Origin: JBLNDJ01 sp050261515
GTDB taxonomy: Bacteria > Acidobacteriota > Terriglobia > Bryobacterales > Bryobacteraceae
Length of the DNA: 64,000 nt
NCBI GenBank assembly: GCA_050261515.1
Contig: JBLNDJ010000051.1
Location: 58,599 to 122,598 of the forward strand
Direction of reading: 5' to 3'
Numbering within the stretch: the first letter of the stretch is position 1; every line of letters starts with the position of its first letter. Shown here in pieces: positions 7,667-16,261 of the stretch. The notes beneath the pieces were generated by a model. That model did not search any database. It was given only the letters and a program-made list of their open reading frames with translations, and was not told the origin of the DNA. Made by a program: the position numbers and the translations under genes.

Positions 7667-8828
7667 TTCGGTTCTGCCCATCTACCGGAAAGAAATGCTC
7701 GACATGGCGCGCGACCGGCGCACGCTCGTGAGCATGATCGTGGTGCCGCTGGTCTCGATCCCGCTGCTGTTCCTGGTCATGAGCAAGTTTATGAGCTCGG
7801 CGGGCAGGCAGGCGGAGCAGGCGCCGGCGACGATCGCGGTTGCGGAACCGGACCGTCTGCCCGGCCTGCTGAATGCGCTCGCGGGCGCGGGGTTCAAGCT
7901 GGTCGCGAAGCGCGACCTCAAGGCGGCCGTCGCGAACAAGGAGATTGCGGCGGGAGTCGAGCCGGTGGCGCTGCCCGGCGGCGCGATCGAGGTGCGGATC
8001 TACGCCGACCTCACGCGGCAGCCGTCGCAGGTGGCGGCGACGAAGCTCCGGACGGCGCTCGATGGCTTCAGAGAGACGAGCGTGCGGCTCGAGCTGATCA
8101 GGCTGGGCGTGCCCGAATCCGTCCTGATTCCGTTCACGGTGAAGCGCGTCAATACCGCGCCGGCGGCGAAGATGGGCGCGGCGTTCTGGGGCGGCGTGCT
8201 CGGGTACTCGGTGGTTATTTTCATGTTCTCCGGCGCGATGTATCCGGCGATCGACATGACCGCGGGGGAGAAGGAGCGGCGCACGCTCGAGGCGCTGCTC
8301 TCGGCGCCGGCCGGGCGCGACGGGATCATTCTCGGCAAGCTGCTGGCGGCGACGACCTCGGTGGCGGTGACGGCCGTGCTCGCGATCACGAGCCTGGTGT
8401 TTTCGTTCCGCGTTCTGCACATCAACGATGCGCAGTTCCGGGAGGCGGCCGGGCAACTTCCGCTCAACGCGCATAACGTCGCGCTGATGGGCTTGGCGCT
8501 GCTGCCGCTGTGCGCGCTCTCGGCGTCGCTGATGATCGCGATCGCGCTCTTTGCGAAAGGCTTCAAGGAGGCCCAGAGCTATCTCACGCCGCTCATCATG
8601 GCCGCGATGTTTCCGATTATCGTGAGCTTCGTCCCGCTGCAGCTCACGCCCGCGACGGCGCTGATTCCCCTGCTCAACGTCAGCCAGTTGATCAAGGAGA
8701 TTTTCCTGGGCGAGGTCGGCACGACGGTGTTCGCGATCGCGATGACGGCCAACGCCGTCTACGCCGCGCTGGCGTTTTTCGCCGCCGTGAGAATCTTCAA
8801 CGACGAGCGGGTGTTGTTCCGAACGTGA
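7656..8828 (+). CDS. ABC-2 type permease (NatB-like)
   Basis: The 390-residue membrane protein has one N-terminal transmembrane helix (around 27-45, 'MIVVPLVSIPLLFLVM'), a ~130-residue extracytoplasmic domain, and then five or six helices from about residue 170. The loop 'GEKERRTLEALLSAPA' is characteristic of NatB/ABC-2 permeases and contacts the ATPase. Its start lies inside the ATPase gene, and its TGA overlaps the GTG of the next gene by four bases. Complex assembly is presumably two permeases plus two NatA subunits. Confidence 0.9.
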   Translation: MHLSSVLPIYRKEMLDMARDRRTLVSMIVVPLVSIPLLFLVMSKFMSSAGRQAEQAPATIAVAEPDRLPGLLNALAGAGFKLVAKRDLKAAVANKEIAAGVEPVALPGGAIEVRIYADLTRQPSQVAATKLRTALDGFRETSVRLELIRLGVPESVLIPFTVKRVNTAPAAKMGAAFWGGVLGYSVVIFMFSGAMYPAIDMTAGEKERRTLEALLSAPAGRDGIILGKLLAATTSVAVTAVLAITSLVFSFRVLHINDAQFREAAGQLPLNAHNVALMGLALLPLCALSASLMIAIALFAKGFKEAQSYLTPLIMAAMFPIIVSFVPLQLTPATALIPLLNVSQLIKEIFLGEVGTTVFAIAMTANAVYAALAFFAAVRIFNDERVLFRT

Positions 8829-9664
8829 CCGGAGGAATCGGCATCGCCGGGGCGGGGCGCGTCGCGCGGGCGCTGGGCCGCGCGCTCCAAGCGGGGGTGA
8901 TTGCGAGCCGGAACCCGGAGCACGCTGTCGAAGCCGCCGCGTTTACCGGCGCCGAAGCGGTGGAGCTTGCGGAGCTGCCGCGGCGCGCGGAGCGGATCCT
9001 CATCGCGGTGAGCGACGATGCGGTCACCGCCGTTGCGCAACAACTGGCCGAGGCGGGGATGAGCGGCGGCGCGGCGCTCCATACTTCGGGCGCGCTTGGT
9101 CCGGAGGCGCTGGCGTCGCTGGCGGCGCGCGGCGTTGCGTGCGGCGTGTTGCATCCGCTGCAGACGATCGCGAGCGCGGAGCAGTCGCTGGCGGGCGCGG
9201 CGTTCGCGATTGCGGGCGAGGGCGAGGCCGCTCGGTGGGCCACAGGAATCTGCGGGCTCCTCGGCGGCGTGCCGCTGCGCATTGCGCCGGGCGGGATGCC
9301 GCTCTATCACGCGGCGGCGGTGATGGCGAGCAACAACGTGACCGGGCTCATCGACGCGGCTGTTATCCTAATGAAAGCGGCCGGCATCGACGAGAAAACC
9401 GCACTGGGAGCGCTCGGTCCGCTGGTGCGCGCCGGCGTTGAAAACACGCTCGCGCTGGGCCCCGGAGCGGCTCTGACCGGGCCCATCGAACGAGGCGACG
9501 TGGAAACCGTGCGCAGGCACTTGCGTTCTTTCGCCGATGTTCCGCCGTCCGTAGCCGGGCTTTACCGTGCCGCGGGCCTGCATGTGCTCGAAGTGGCCCG
9601 CCGCGGCGGGCTCGCCGAAGCGAAGGCTCGCGAGATCGAACGGCTGCTGCGGGAAGGAAGGTAA
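8825..9664 (+). CDS. Rossmann-fold DUF2520 protein, candidate ketopantoate reductase
   Basis: The 279-residue protein starts at GTG 8825, inside the preceding stop (GTGA overlap). It has an N-terminal dinucleotide-binding motif (GIGIAGAGRVARALGRAL), 'RILIAVSDDAV', and 'LHTSGALGPEAL' followed by 'GVLHPLQTIAS'. The C-terminal helical DUF2520 domain ('AAVMASNNVTGLIDAA', 'TGPIERGD') resembles that of 6-phosphogluconate/pyrroline-carboxylate-type reductases. DUF2520 genes often sit beside panB and panC, as here. Members of this broad group (PanG type) have been reported to reduce ketopantoate. No panE or ilvC-like gene is visible, so I infer that this one completes the pantoate branch. Confidence 0.8.
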   Translation: MTGGIGIAGAGRVARALGRALQAGVIASRNPEHAVEAAAFTGAEAVELAELPRRAERILIAVSDDAVTAVAQQLAEAGMSGGAALHTSGALGPEALASLAARGVACGVLHPLQTIASAEQSLAGAAFAIAGEGEAARWATGICGLLGGVPLRIAPGGMPLYHAAAVMASNNVTGLIDAAVILMKAAGIDEKTALGALGPLVRAGVENTLALGPGAALTGPIERGDVETVRRHLRSFADVPPSVAGLYRAAGLHVLEVARRGGLAEAKAREIERLLREGR

Positions 9665-9668
9665 CGTA

Positions 9669-10502
9669 ATGGACTCTCGGAAGCGAGTGCGAGTCCCCGA
9701 CCTCAGGGAAAAGAAACGGCGCGGCGAGAAGATCGCCATGCTCACGGCCTACGACGCCACGATGGCGCACCTGTTCGACCGCGCCGGCATCGACGTGCTG
9801 TTGGTGGGCGATTCGCTCGGCAACGTGATCATGGGATGCGAGACGACCATCCCGGTGACGATCGACGTGATGGTGCACCACACGCGCGCGGTCTCGCGGG
9901 GAGCGAAGCGCGCGCTGGTCGTCGCCGATATGCCGTTTCTGACTTACCAGGTCACGGTGCCCGAGGCGGTGCGCAACGCCGGACGGCTGATCCAGGAAGG
10001 CGGCGCGGCGGCGGTGAAGATGGAAGGCGGGCAGGCGGTGCTCGACGCGGTGGGGAGGTTGGTCGAGATCGGGATTCCCGTGATGGGGCACCTCGGCCTC
10101 ACGCCGCAGTCGGTGCACAAGCTCGGCGGCTACAGGCAGCAGGCGCGCGCGGAGCAGGACGCCGGGAGGCTCATCGCCGATGCGCGCGCGCTCGAGCAGG
10201 CGGGCGCATTCGCCGTGGTGCTCGAATCGATTCCGGATGCGGTGGCGGCGGCGGTAACCGAGTCGCTCGCGATCCCGACGATAGGGATCGGCGCGGGGCC
10301 GCACTGCGACGGGCAGGTGCTGGTTTCCTATGACGCGTTCGGGTTGTACGACGGGGCGGTGCCGCCGTTCGTGAAGCAGTATGCGCGTCTGGGCGAGTTG
10401 ATGACCGAGGCCGCGGCGGCGTATGCCGAGGATGTGCGCGAGGGGCGGTATCCGGCGCGCGAGCAGCCTGCGCGGGAGCTTTCCGGGGCGGTCGTGAAAT
10501 GA
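9669..10502 (+). CDS. panB: 3-methyl-2-oxobutanoate hydroxymethyltransferase
   Basis: PanB adds a hydroxymethyl group from 5,10-methylene-THF to 2-oxoisovalerate, giving ketopantoate for CoA synthesis. The 277-residue length is typical. Visible blocks are 'MLTAYDATMAHLFDRAGID', the Mg-binding 'VGDSLGNVIMG', 'TIPVTIDVMVHHTRAV', 'VVADMPF', 'AAAVKMEGG', 'PVMGHLGLTPQSV' and 'VVLESIP' with the catalytic glutamate. A purine-rich GGAAGGAAGG lies just before the ATG. Its TGA overlaps the panC ATG (ATGA), so panBC are coupled. Confidence 0.97.
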   Translation: MDSRKRVRVPDLREKKRRGEKIAMLTAYDATMAHLFDRAGIDVLLVGDSLGNVIMGCETTIPVTIDVMVHHTRAVSRGAKRALVVADMPFLTYQVTVPEAVRNAGRLIQEGGAAAVKMEGGQAVLDAVGRLVEIGIPVMGHLGLTPQSVHKLGGYRQQARAEQDAGRLIADARALEQAGAFAVVLESIPDAVAAAVTESLAIPTIGIGAGPHCDGQVLVSYDAFGLYDGAVPPFVKQYARLGELMTEAAAAYAEDVREGRYPAREQPARELSGAVVK

Positions 10503-11344
10503 GCGCGCGGATTATAAGCACGGTGCAGGGTGTGCGGGACGCGCTTGCTCCGGTTCGCCGCGCGGGCACTGTCATCGGGCTCGTGCCGACGATGGGCGCG
10601 CTGCACGCGGGGCACGGGCGGCTGATCGAGACCGCGCGCGCCGAGTGCGGGTGCGTGGTGGCGAGCGTGTTCGTGAATCCGATCCAGTTCAACAACACGG
10701 ACGATTATCAGCGCTACCCGCGAACGCTCGAAAGCGATGTGCGGTTTGCGGGCGAGCGCGGCGCGGACATCGTCTTCGCGCCGGAGACCGGCGAGATGTA
10801 TCCGCGTGAGCTGCGCACGCACGTGGATGTCGATGTGCTTACGGATCAACTGTGCGGCAAGTTTCGCCCCGGTCATTTTCGCGGCGTGACGACGGTGGTG
10901 GCGAAGCTGTTCAACATCGTGCAGCCGGACAGGGCTTACTTCGGCGAGAAGGACGCGCAGCAGCTTGCGGTGATCCGGCGGATGGTCGAGGATTTGAACA
11001 TGCCGCTCACGGTGGTGGGCGTGCCGATCGTCCGCGAGGCGAGCGGGCTGGCGCTGAGTTCGCGGAACCGGCATCTGTCGGCTGAGGAACGGTGCATGGC
11101 GACGGCGCTGCACGAGTCGCTCGAAGCGGCGGCGGGTGCGGTCAGGCGCGGCGTGCGGGATGCGGGAGAAGTGCGGCGCGCGGCTCTCGCGATTCTGGAG
11201 AGCCGGCCGCAGATCCGGGTTGAGTACTTCGAGATTGTCGATCGCGACGAGCTGCAACCGGTCGCGGAGATCGGCGGGCCTGTGTTGATTGCTACAGCCG
11301 CGTGGCTTGGCTCCACGCGGCTGATCGACAACGTGTCGGTTTAG
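10499..11344 (+). CDS. panC: Pantothenate synthetase (pantoate-beta-alanine ligase)
   Basis: PanC activates pantoate with ATP and condenses it with beta-alanine. The 281-residue protein contains 'VPTMGALHAGHGRLI' (HIGH-type nucleotide motif), 'VNPIQFNNTDDYQRYPR', 'CGKFRPGHFRGVTTVVAKL', 'FGEKDAQQLAVIRRM' and 'GLALSSRNRHLS' (KMSKS-like region). All expected catalytic blocks are intact. It is the last gene of a rightward run beginning at the ABC ATPase at 6908. It converges on the sugar-phosphate isomerase gene with a four-base overlap of the ends. No panD is in the window. Confidence 0.97.
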   Translation: MSARIISTVQGVRDALAPVRRAGTVIGLVPTMGALHAGHGRLIETARAECGCVVASVFVNPIQFNNTDDYQRYPRTLESDVRFAGERGADIVFAPETGEMYPRELRTHVDVDVLTDQLCGKFRPGHFRGVTTVVAKLFNIVQPDRAYFGEKDAQQLAVIRRMVEDLNMPLTVVGVPIVREASGLALSSRNRHLSAEERCMATALHESLEAAAGAVRRGVRDAGEVRRAALAILESRPQIRVEYFEIVDRDELQPVAEIGGPVLIATAAWLGSTRLIDNVSV

Positions 11345-12252
11345 GCCACGAACTGGCGCAGGTAACGCCCGCTCTGTATGAGCGAGGCTTTGCGCAGGTC
11401 GAGCGAACCTTCGTAGGCACGGTCTTCCACCTCGATGCAGACCGCTCCGTCGTAGCCGGTGTCGGTGAGGACGCTGAAGAACTGCGACCAGTTCACGTCT
11501 CCCAGGCCGGGGAGCTTAGGCGTGTGGTACTGAGCGGGATAGGCGAGCAGGCCGACGTCGTTCAGGCGGTCGAGGTCGAGGCGCGCATCTTTGGCGTGCG
11601 TGTGGAAGATGCGGTCCTTGAACTCGCGCAGCGGCTTCAGGTAGTCCATCTTCTGCCAGATGAAGTGGGACGGGTCGAAGTTCAGACCGAAGTTGGCGTC
11701 CGGGATGTCCTGCCACATGCGCCGCCAGATGGCGGGCGAGGTGGCGAGGTTTTTGCCGCCGGGCCATTCGTCGCGGGTGAAAAACATCGGACAGTTCTCG
11801 ATGCCGATTTTGACGCCCTGATCCCTGGCGAAGGCGACGAGAGGCTTCCAGACTTCGAGGAAGCGCGGCCAGTTCTCGTCCACGGTTCTGGTCCAGTCGC
11901 GGTCGATGAAGGTGTTCACGACGCCGACTTCGAGCGTGCAGGCGGCCTGGATCACTTGCTTGAGGTGGTCGATGTAGGTTTGGGCTTCGGCCGGGTCGGG
12001 CGTGAGCGGGTTCGGATAATAGCCGAGGCCGCTGATGGCGACGCCCTGCATCTGGTCCTTGATCTTCCGGGCGCCGGCTTTATCGAGGCCGGCGACATCG
12101 ATGTGGGTGACGCCGGCGTAGCGCCGCTCGGCCTTCCCGCGCGGCCAGCACATCAGCTCTACGCAGTCGAAGCCGGCCGAGGAGGCAAACTTTGCGACTT
12201 CCTCGAGGTTCAGTTCGGGCAGAATTGCGCTGACAAATCCGAGTTTGATCAT
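11341..12252 (-). CDS. Sugar phosphate isomerase/epimerase (xylose-isomerase-like TIM barrel)
   Basis: The 303-residue protein begins 'MIKLGFVSAILPELNLEEV', typical of the AP-endonuclease-2/xylose-isomerase-like superfamily. Likely metal ligands are visible as 'IGIENCPMFF' (Glu), 'NFGLNFDPSHFIWQ' (Asp, His), 'IFHTHAKDAR' (His) and 'VCIEVED' (Glu). These enzymes isomerise or epimerise sugars and sugar acids, or act as dehydratases; the exact reaction is not predictable. It lies five bases downstream of deoC on the same strand, so a shared role in sugar-phosphate catabolism is likely. Confidence 0.85.
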   Translation of the reverse strand: MIKLGFVSAILPELNLEEVAKFASSAGFDCVELMCWPRGKAERRYAGVTHIDVAGLDKAGARKIKDQMQGVAISGLGYYPNPLTPDPAEAQTYIDHLKQVIQAACTLEVGVVNTFIDRDWTRTVDENWPRFLEVWKPLVAFARDQGVKIGIENCPMFFTRDEWPGGKNLATSPAIWRRMWQDIPDANFGLNFDPSHFIWQKMDYLKPLREFKDRIFHTHAKDARLDLDRLNDVGLLAYPAQYHTPKLPGLGDVNWSQFFSVLTDTGYDGAVCIEVEDRAYEGSLDLRKASLIQSGRYLRQFVA

Positions 12253-12257
12253 GATGT

Positions 12258-12986
12258 TCAGTACCCTGCCGGTTTTGCGCCGGCCAGTTCGGTCCGGATG
12301 GGCGGCAGACCGAGCCGCTTCCGGGCTTCTTCGAGCATGCCTGCGGTCCGGGTGGCTCCGCAGCGTGTGACGCCGATGGCGCGCACGCGCAGCAAGGCAT
12401 CCAGATCCCGCACGCCTCCCGCCGCTTTCACCTGGACGTGCGCGGCGGCGTGTTTCCGCATGAGGGTCAGGTCTTCGATGGTCGCGCCTCCGGAGCCGTA
12501 GCCGGTGGAGGTTTTCACCCAGTCGGCGTTCAGCTCGGAGCAGATCTCGCACAAGCGGATCTTCTGCGCGTCGTTGAGGTAGCAGTTTTCGAAGATGACC
12601 TTCACCTTCTGGCCGGCCGCGTGGGTCACTTCGACTACGGCGGCGACGTCCTGGCGGACGTAGTCCCACGCCCCGCTCAGCACGGCGCTGATGTTGACCA
12701 CCATGTCGAGCTCCTGGCCGCCGTCGGCGAGGGCCTGGCGGGCTTCGGCGACTTTGATGGCTGTCGTGTGGCCTCCGTGCGGGAAGCCGATCGTCGTGCT
12801 GGCTTTTACGGTGCTTCCCTGGAGGCCTTCGGCGCAGCGTTTGAGGTAGTAGGGCAGGATGCAGACGCTCGCGGTATCGTACTCGCGCGCGAGCCGGATT
12901 CCCTTCTCGAGATCGTCCGCTGTGAGGGTTGGGTTCAGCAGCGAATGGTCGATCATCTTCGCGAGGTCGAGATATTGATAGTCCAT
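12258..12986 (-). CDS. deoC: Deoxyribose-phosphate aldolase
   Basis: DeoC cleaves 2-deoxyribose-5-phosphate to glyceraldehyde-3-phosphate and acetaldehyde. The 242-residue protein has 'MIDHSLLNPTLTADDLEKG', 'ASVCILPYYL', 'VKASTTIGFPHGGH', 'ELDMVVNI', 'VKVIFENCYL', the Schiff-base lysine in 'ADWVKTSTGYGSGGAT', and 'VKAAGGVRD'. I use ATG 12986; a GTG at 12995 is also in frame. A perfect TATAAT on the reverse strand (13006-13001) is so close that the transcript should begin around 12994, giving a very short leader and favouring the ATG. It is followed by a sugar isomerase gene in the same transcript. Confidence 0.93.
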   Translation of the reverse strand: MDYQYLDLAKMIDHSLLNPTLTADDLEKGIRLAREYDTASVCILPYYLKRCAEGLQGSTVKASTTIGFPHGGHTTAIKVAEARQALADGGQELDMVVNISAVLSGAWDYVRQDVAAVVEVTHAAGQKVKVIFENCYLNDAQKIRLCEICSELNADWVKTSTGYGSGGATIEDLTLMRKHAAAHVQVKAAGGVRDLDALLRVRAIGVTRCGATRTAGMLEEARKRLGLPPIRTELAGAKPAGY

Positions 12987-13028
12987 GAGCCTCACCGGCG
13001 ATTATAGCGGCTCGGCGGGCGGGAGGAA

Positions 13029-13080
13029 GGCGCGGCGGGCGAGGGACGGCGCGGCGGGCGGGGGGCGGCGCGGCGGGTCA
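13029..13080. repeat. Short GC-rich tandem repeat (19-base unit, 2.7 copies)
   Basis: GGCGCGGCGGGCGAGGGAC at 13029-13047 recurs with minor changes at 13048-13066 and in part at 13067-13080, running into the stop codon of the glycosyltransferase gene. It fills the gap between hpnI and deoC. Confidence 0.75.
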
Positions 13081-14226
13081 GGAGACAGGAGGTTCGTGCG
13101 GTTTGCCCGCTCTTTCGAAGGTGCCGTCTCGATTGAGCAGGTAGCGGCGGCCGCGCCAGGTGACGGTGTTTCCGAAGAAGCCGGCGATCCAGAAGGCGAA
13201 TGCCAGCAGTTCTTCGGGAGGCACGAGCCACCAGCGGCGCGTGATGGCGGGGTCGCGGAGGATCCAGATCGCCGTGGCCCAAATGTTGGCGGCACGGATC
13301 GCGAGCGCGGCCGCGGCAATGGGCCACCAGGCGGGGCGCGCGGCTGCGAGCAGGAGCGCGAGAGGCACGGGGTAGGTGAAAAGCTGGCCCACGTAGCCGG
13401 CTGGGCGCGAGCGGCGCGTGCTGCGCACCCAGCGGAGCCGGTGCTCGAAATTATCCGAGCGGCGGTGCGTTCCGATGCGGTGCTCGATCACCGCGCTCGA
13501 AAGGATGTTGCCGTAGCCGAGTTCCGCGGCCAGGCGGCCCATCTCGAAATCCTCGGCCAGGTAGTTCTTGAAGCGGCCGAAGCCTCCCATCGCTTCGATT
13601 GCTTTGCGGCGCGCGGCCATGCACGGGCCGACTCCAAACTTCATGCCTTCGAGGAGGCGGGCGGTCAGGATGCCGGCCAGAAATTCGGTGTTCATGCCGA
13701 TGGCTTCGAGGCGGGACCAGATGTCGCTGCCGGGGACGGCCCGGTAGGGGCAGGTCGCAAGGCCGAGTTCCGGATCTTCGAATTCGGCAGCGAGGGTGCG
13801 GAGGAGGTCGCGCGGCGCCCGCGTGTCGCTGTCGGCCATCACGAGCAGGTCGTGGCGCGCTTCGGCGAGCATGCGCTCGAGAGCGTAAACTTTTGCGTTC
13901 ACGTAGGGGGGCTCGCCGGTGAGGACGAGGCGCGTGGGGATGTGGGGGTATTCGCGGGTGAGCGCGATGGCGACGGGGATGGCGGGGTCGTCCGGGTGGC
14001 GCGCGCTGAAGAGGATTTCGAAGTCTGGGTAGTCCTGGTTGAAGTAGGAGCGGAGATTGTCTTCGAGGCCTTCGTCGAGGCCGGAGAGGGGTTTCAGAAT
14101 GCTGATGGGAACGGGGTGGACGAGGGTGGGCCTTGGGACGGCCCGGTAGCTTCCGGCTCCGATGAGGGCCAGCGCCGAAAAGACGATGGCCCCTGCCACG
14201 AGCGCGAGCAGAACCCACGCGAGCAT
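13078..14226 (-). CDS. hpnI: Hopanoid glycosyltransferase HpnI-like (GT21 ceramide-glucosyltransferase family)
   Basis: The 382-residue membrane glycosyltransferase has an N-terminal transmembrane helix (1-25) and then a GT2/GT21-type catalytic domain with 'ISILKPLSGLDEGLEDNL', 'FEILFSARHPDDPA', the 'MADSDTR' DxD, 'KFGVGPCMAARRKAIEAMGG', 'YLAEDFEMG' and an RLRW-type motif ('FEHRLRWVRSTR'). Three or four C-terminal helices follow. This pattern fits HpnI, which transfers N-acetylglucosamine to bacteriohopanetetrol. No other hopanoid gene is in the window, so a ceramide-glucosyltransferase-like role on another lipid is possible. It starts four bases after thrS and is probably co-transcribed with it. 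Confidence 0.8.
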   Translation of the reverse strand: MLAWVLLALVAGAIVFSALALIGAGSYRAVPRPTLVHPVPISILKPLSGLDEGLEDNLRSYFNQDYPDFEILFSARHPDDPAIPVAIALTREYPHIPTRLVLTGEPPYVNAKVYALERMLAEARHDLLVMADSDTRAPRDLLRTLAAEFEDPELGLATCPYRAVPGSDIWSRLEAIGMNTEFLAGILTARLLEGMKFGVGPCMAARRKAIEAMGGFGRFKNYLAEDFEMGRLAAELGYGNILSSAVIEHRIGTHRRSDNFEHRLRWVRSTRRSRPAGYVGQLFTYPVPLALLLAAARPAWWPIAAAALAIRAANIWATAIWILRDPAITRRWWLVPPEELLAFAFWIAGFFGNTVTWRGRRYLLNRDGTFERAGKPHEPPVS

Positions 14227-14230
14227 TGCG

Positions 14231-16171
14231 CTACTCGGTTGCGGATTTGGTGTCGATCAACTGCCTGGTTTCGGCGATGAACTGGTCGAGCGGTTTCGCG
14301 CCCTGGTCGCCGTGCTTGCGATTGCGCACCGCGACACAGCCCGACTGAGCTTCGCGGTCGCCGACCACCAGCATGTACGGCACCTTTTGAAGCTGCGCCT
14401 CGCGGATCTTGAAGTTCACCTTCTCGTTGCGATCGTCGAGGTGGACGCGCAGCCCTGCGTCCTTCAACTTGGCGGTCACTTCGCGGGCGTAGTCCATCTG
14501 GCGATCGGTAATCGGCATCACTTCGGCCTGCACCGGCGCGAGCCATACGGGGAACGCTCCCGCGTAGTGCTCGATCAGAATTCCGAAGAAACGCTCCACC
14601 GACCCGAACAGCGCGCGGTGCACCATGAGCGGCTGGTGCGCCTTGCCGTCCTCGGCGATGTACTCGAGGCCGAAGCGGCGGGGGAGCGTGAAATCGAACT
14701 GCACGGTGGAAAGCTGCCAGAGGCGGCCGATGGCGTCCACCAGTTTCACGTCGATCTTCGGGCCGTAGAATGCGGCTTCGTCCGGCACCACCTTCACCTT
14801 CATGCCGAGGCGGTCGGTGGCCTTCTTGAGCGCGCTTTCGGCGAGCGCCCACTGCTCGGGGGAGCCGTCGTATTTGCCGCTTGCGCCGCCGTCCCAGGTG
14901 GAAAGCTCGGCCTCGTAGCGGTCGAAGCCGAAGGTGTGGAGCGTGTCGCGCGCGAACTCGAGGCAGGAGACCACTTCGTCCTCGATCTGTTCCGGCGTGC
15001 AGAAGATGTGGGCGTCGTCCTGCGTGAAGCCGCGCACGCGCAGCAGGCCGTGCATCACGCCCGAGCGCTCGTAGCGGTATACGGTGCCGAGCTCGCCGAG
15101 GCGCACGGGCAGGTCGCGGTAGCTCTTCATGCGGTCGCGGTAAATAAGGATGTGAAACGGGCAGTTCATCGGCTTGAGCTGGTACTCGGCGTCGTCCAGC
15201 TCCATCCGCTTGAACATGTTTTCCGCGTAAAAGCCGTAGTGGCCGGAGGTCTTCCAGAGGTCGGCGCGCGCGATGTGCGGCGTGTAAACGAGCGAGTAGC
15301 CGCGCTTTACGTACTCGTCCCGCATCCAGTCTTCGAGGATGCGGCGAACGGTTCCGCCCTTCGGGTGGAAGAAGATCAGGCCGGGCCCGGCAAGCTCCTG
15401 AATGCTGAACAGGTCGAGTTCCTGGCCGAGCTTGCGATGGTCGCGCTTCCTGGCTTCCTCGAGCTGCTTGAGGTAATCGTCGAGCTCCTTCTTGGTGAAG
15501 AACGACGCTCCGTAGATGCGCTGGCCCTGGCGGTTGTGCTCATCGCCCTTCCAGTAGGCGCCGGCGATCGAGAGCAGCTTGAACGCCTTGATCTTCGAGG
15601 TCGAGGGAACGTGCGGCCCGCGGCAGAAGTCGATGAAGCCTTTCCCGAGCGTGTACTCGGAGAACACGTCGCCGGCCTTCTCGTCGATGAGTTCGCACTT
15701 GAGGTCCTCGCCCATGGCGGCGTACTTCTTGAGGCCCTCGGCCTTGGGCGTGAGGGTGCGCTGGTAGGGCAGGTTGGCGCGCTGGAGCTCCCACATCTTG
15801 GCCTCGATCCGGCCGAGGTCCTCGGGAGTGAACGGCGTCTCGGGGTAGAAGTCGTAAAAGAAGCCAGTCTCGGTGGCCGGCCCGATGCCGAGCTTGGTGC
15901 CGGGGAAGAGCTCAAGAACGGCGGCCGCCATCAGGTGAGCGCCCGAGTGCCGGTAGACTTCAAGCGCCTCGGGGTCGCGCGGGGTGAGGATCTGGACGGA
16001 GGCGTCGGACTCGATGGGCCGGGTCAGGTCGACCAGTTCGCCGTTGACCTTCGCAACGAGGGCATCGTCCGCCAGACGCCGGCTAATGGACCTGGCGATG
16101 TCGAGCGGGGTGGAGCCTTGAGGTACGGTCTGGCGGCTCCCGTCGGGTAGGGTAATGGTGATTTCGCTCAT
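14231..16171 (-). CDS. thrS: Threonyl-tRNA synthetase
   Basis: ThrS charges tRNA-Thr. The full-length 646-residue protein has an N-terminal TGS domain (1-62), an editing domain with 'HSGAHLMAAAVLELFP' and 'FIDFCRGPHVPST', a class II core with zinc-ligand block 'QLKPMNCPFHILIY' and motif 2 'YRYERSGVMHGLLRVRGFTQ', motif 3 'HQPLMVHRALFGSVERF', and a C-terminal anticodon-binding domain. The start MSEITITLPDG at 16171 is the usual one. It reads away from the ECF sigma gene across a 90-base gap. Confidence 0.98.
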   Translation of the reverse strand: MSEITITLPDGSRQTVPQGSTPLDIARSISRRLADDALVAKVNGELVDLTRPIESDASVQILTPRDPEALEVYRHSGAHLMAAAVLELFPGTKLGIGPATETGFFYDFYPETPFTPEDLGRIEAKMWELQRANLPYQRTLTPKAEGLKKYAAMGEDLKCELIDEKAGDVFSEYTLGKGFIDFCRGPHVPSTSKIKAFKLLSIAGAYWKGDEHNRQGQRIYGASFFTKKELDDYLKQLEEARKRDHRKLGQELDLFSIQELAGPGLIFFHPKGGTVRRILEDWMRDEYVKRGYSLVYTPHIARADLWKTSGHYGFYAENMFKRMELDDAEYQLKPMNCPFHILIYRDRMKSYRDLPVRLGELGTVYRYERSGVMHGLLRVRGFTQDDAHIFCTPEQIEDEVVSCLEFARDTLHTFGFDRYEAELSTWDGGASGKYDGSPEQWALAESALKKATDRLGMKVKVVPDEAAFYGPKIDVKLVDAIGRLWQLSTVQFDFTLPRRFGLEYIAEDGKAHQPLMVHRALFGSVERFFGILIEHYAGAFPVWLAPVQAEVMPITDRQMDYAREVTAKLKDAGLRVHLDDRNEKVNFKIREAQLQKVPYMLVVGDREAQSGCVAVRNRKHGDQGAKPLDQFIAETRQLIDTKSATE

Positions 16172-16261
16172 ACTTCTGAAGTTTTCAGGCTAACATGCGG
16201 GGCTTGGGCCGGGAGGACGGGAAATCTGTGTGTTAAAGTATGAATCCTGGAGCGGGTTCCT

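Noticed and set aside
16172..16261. ECF-type autoregulated promoter before the sigma gene
   Set aside because: GGAAAT-like words occur, but no convincing -35/-10 pair could be aligned by eye.
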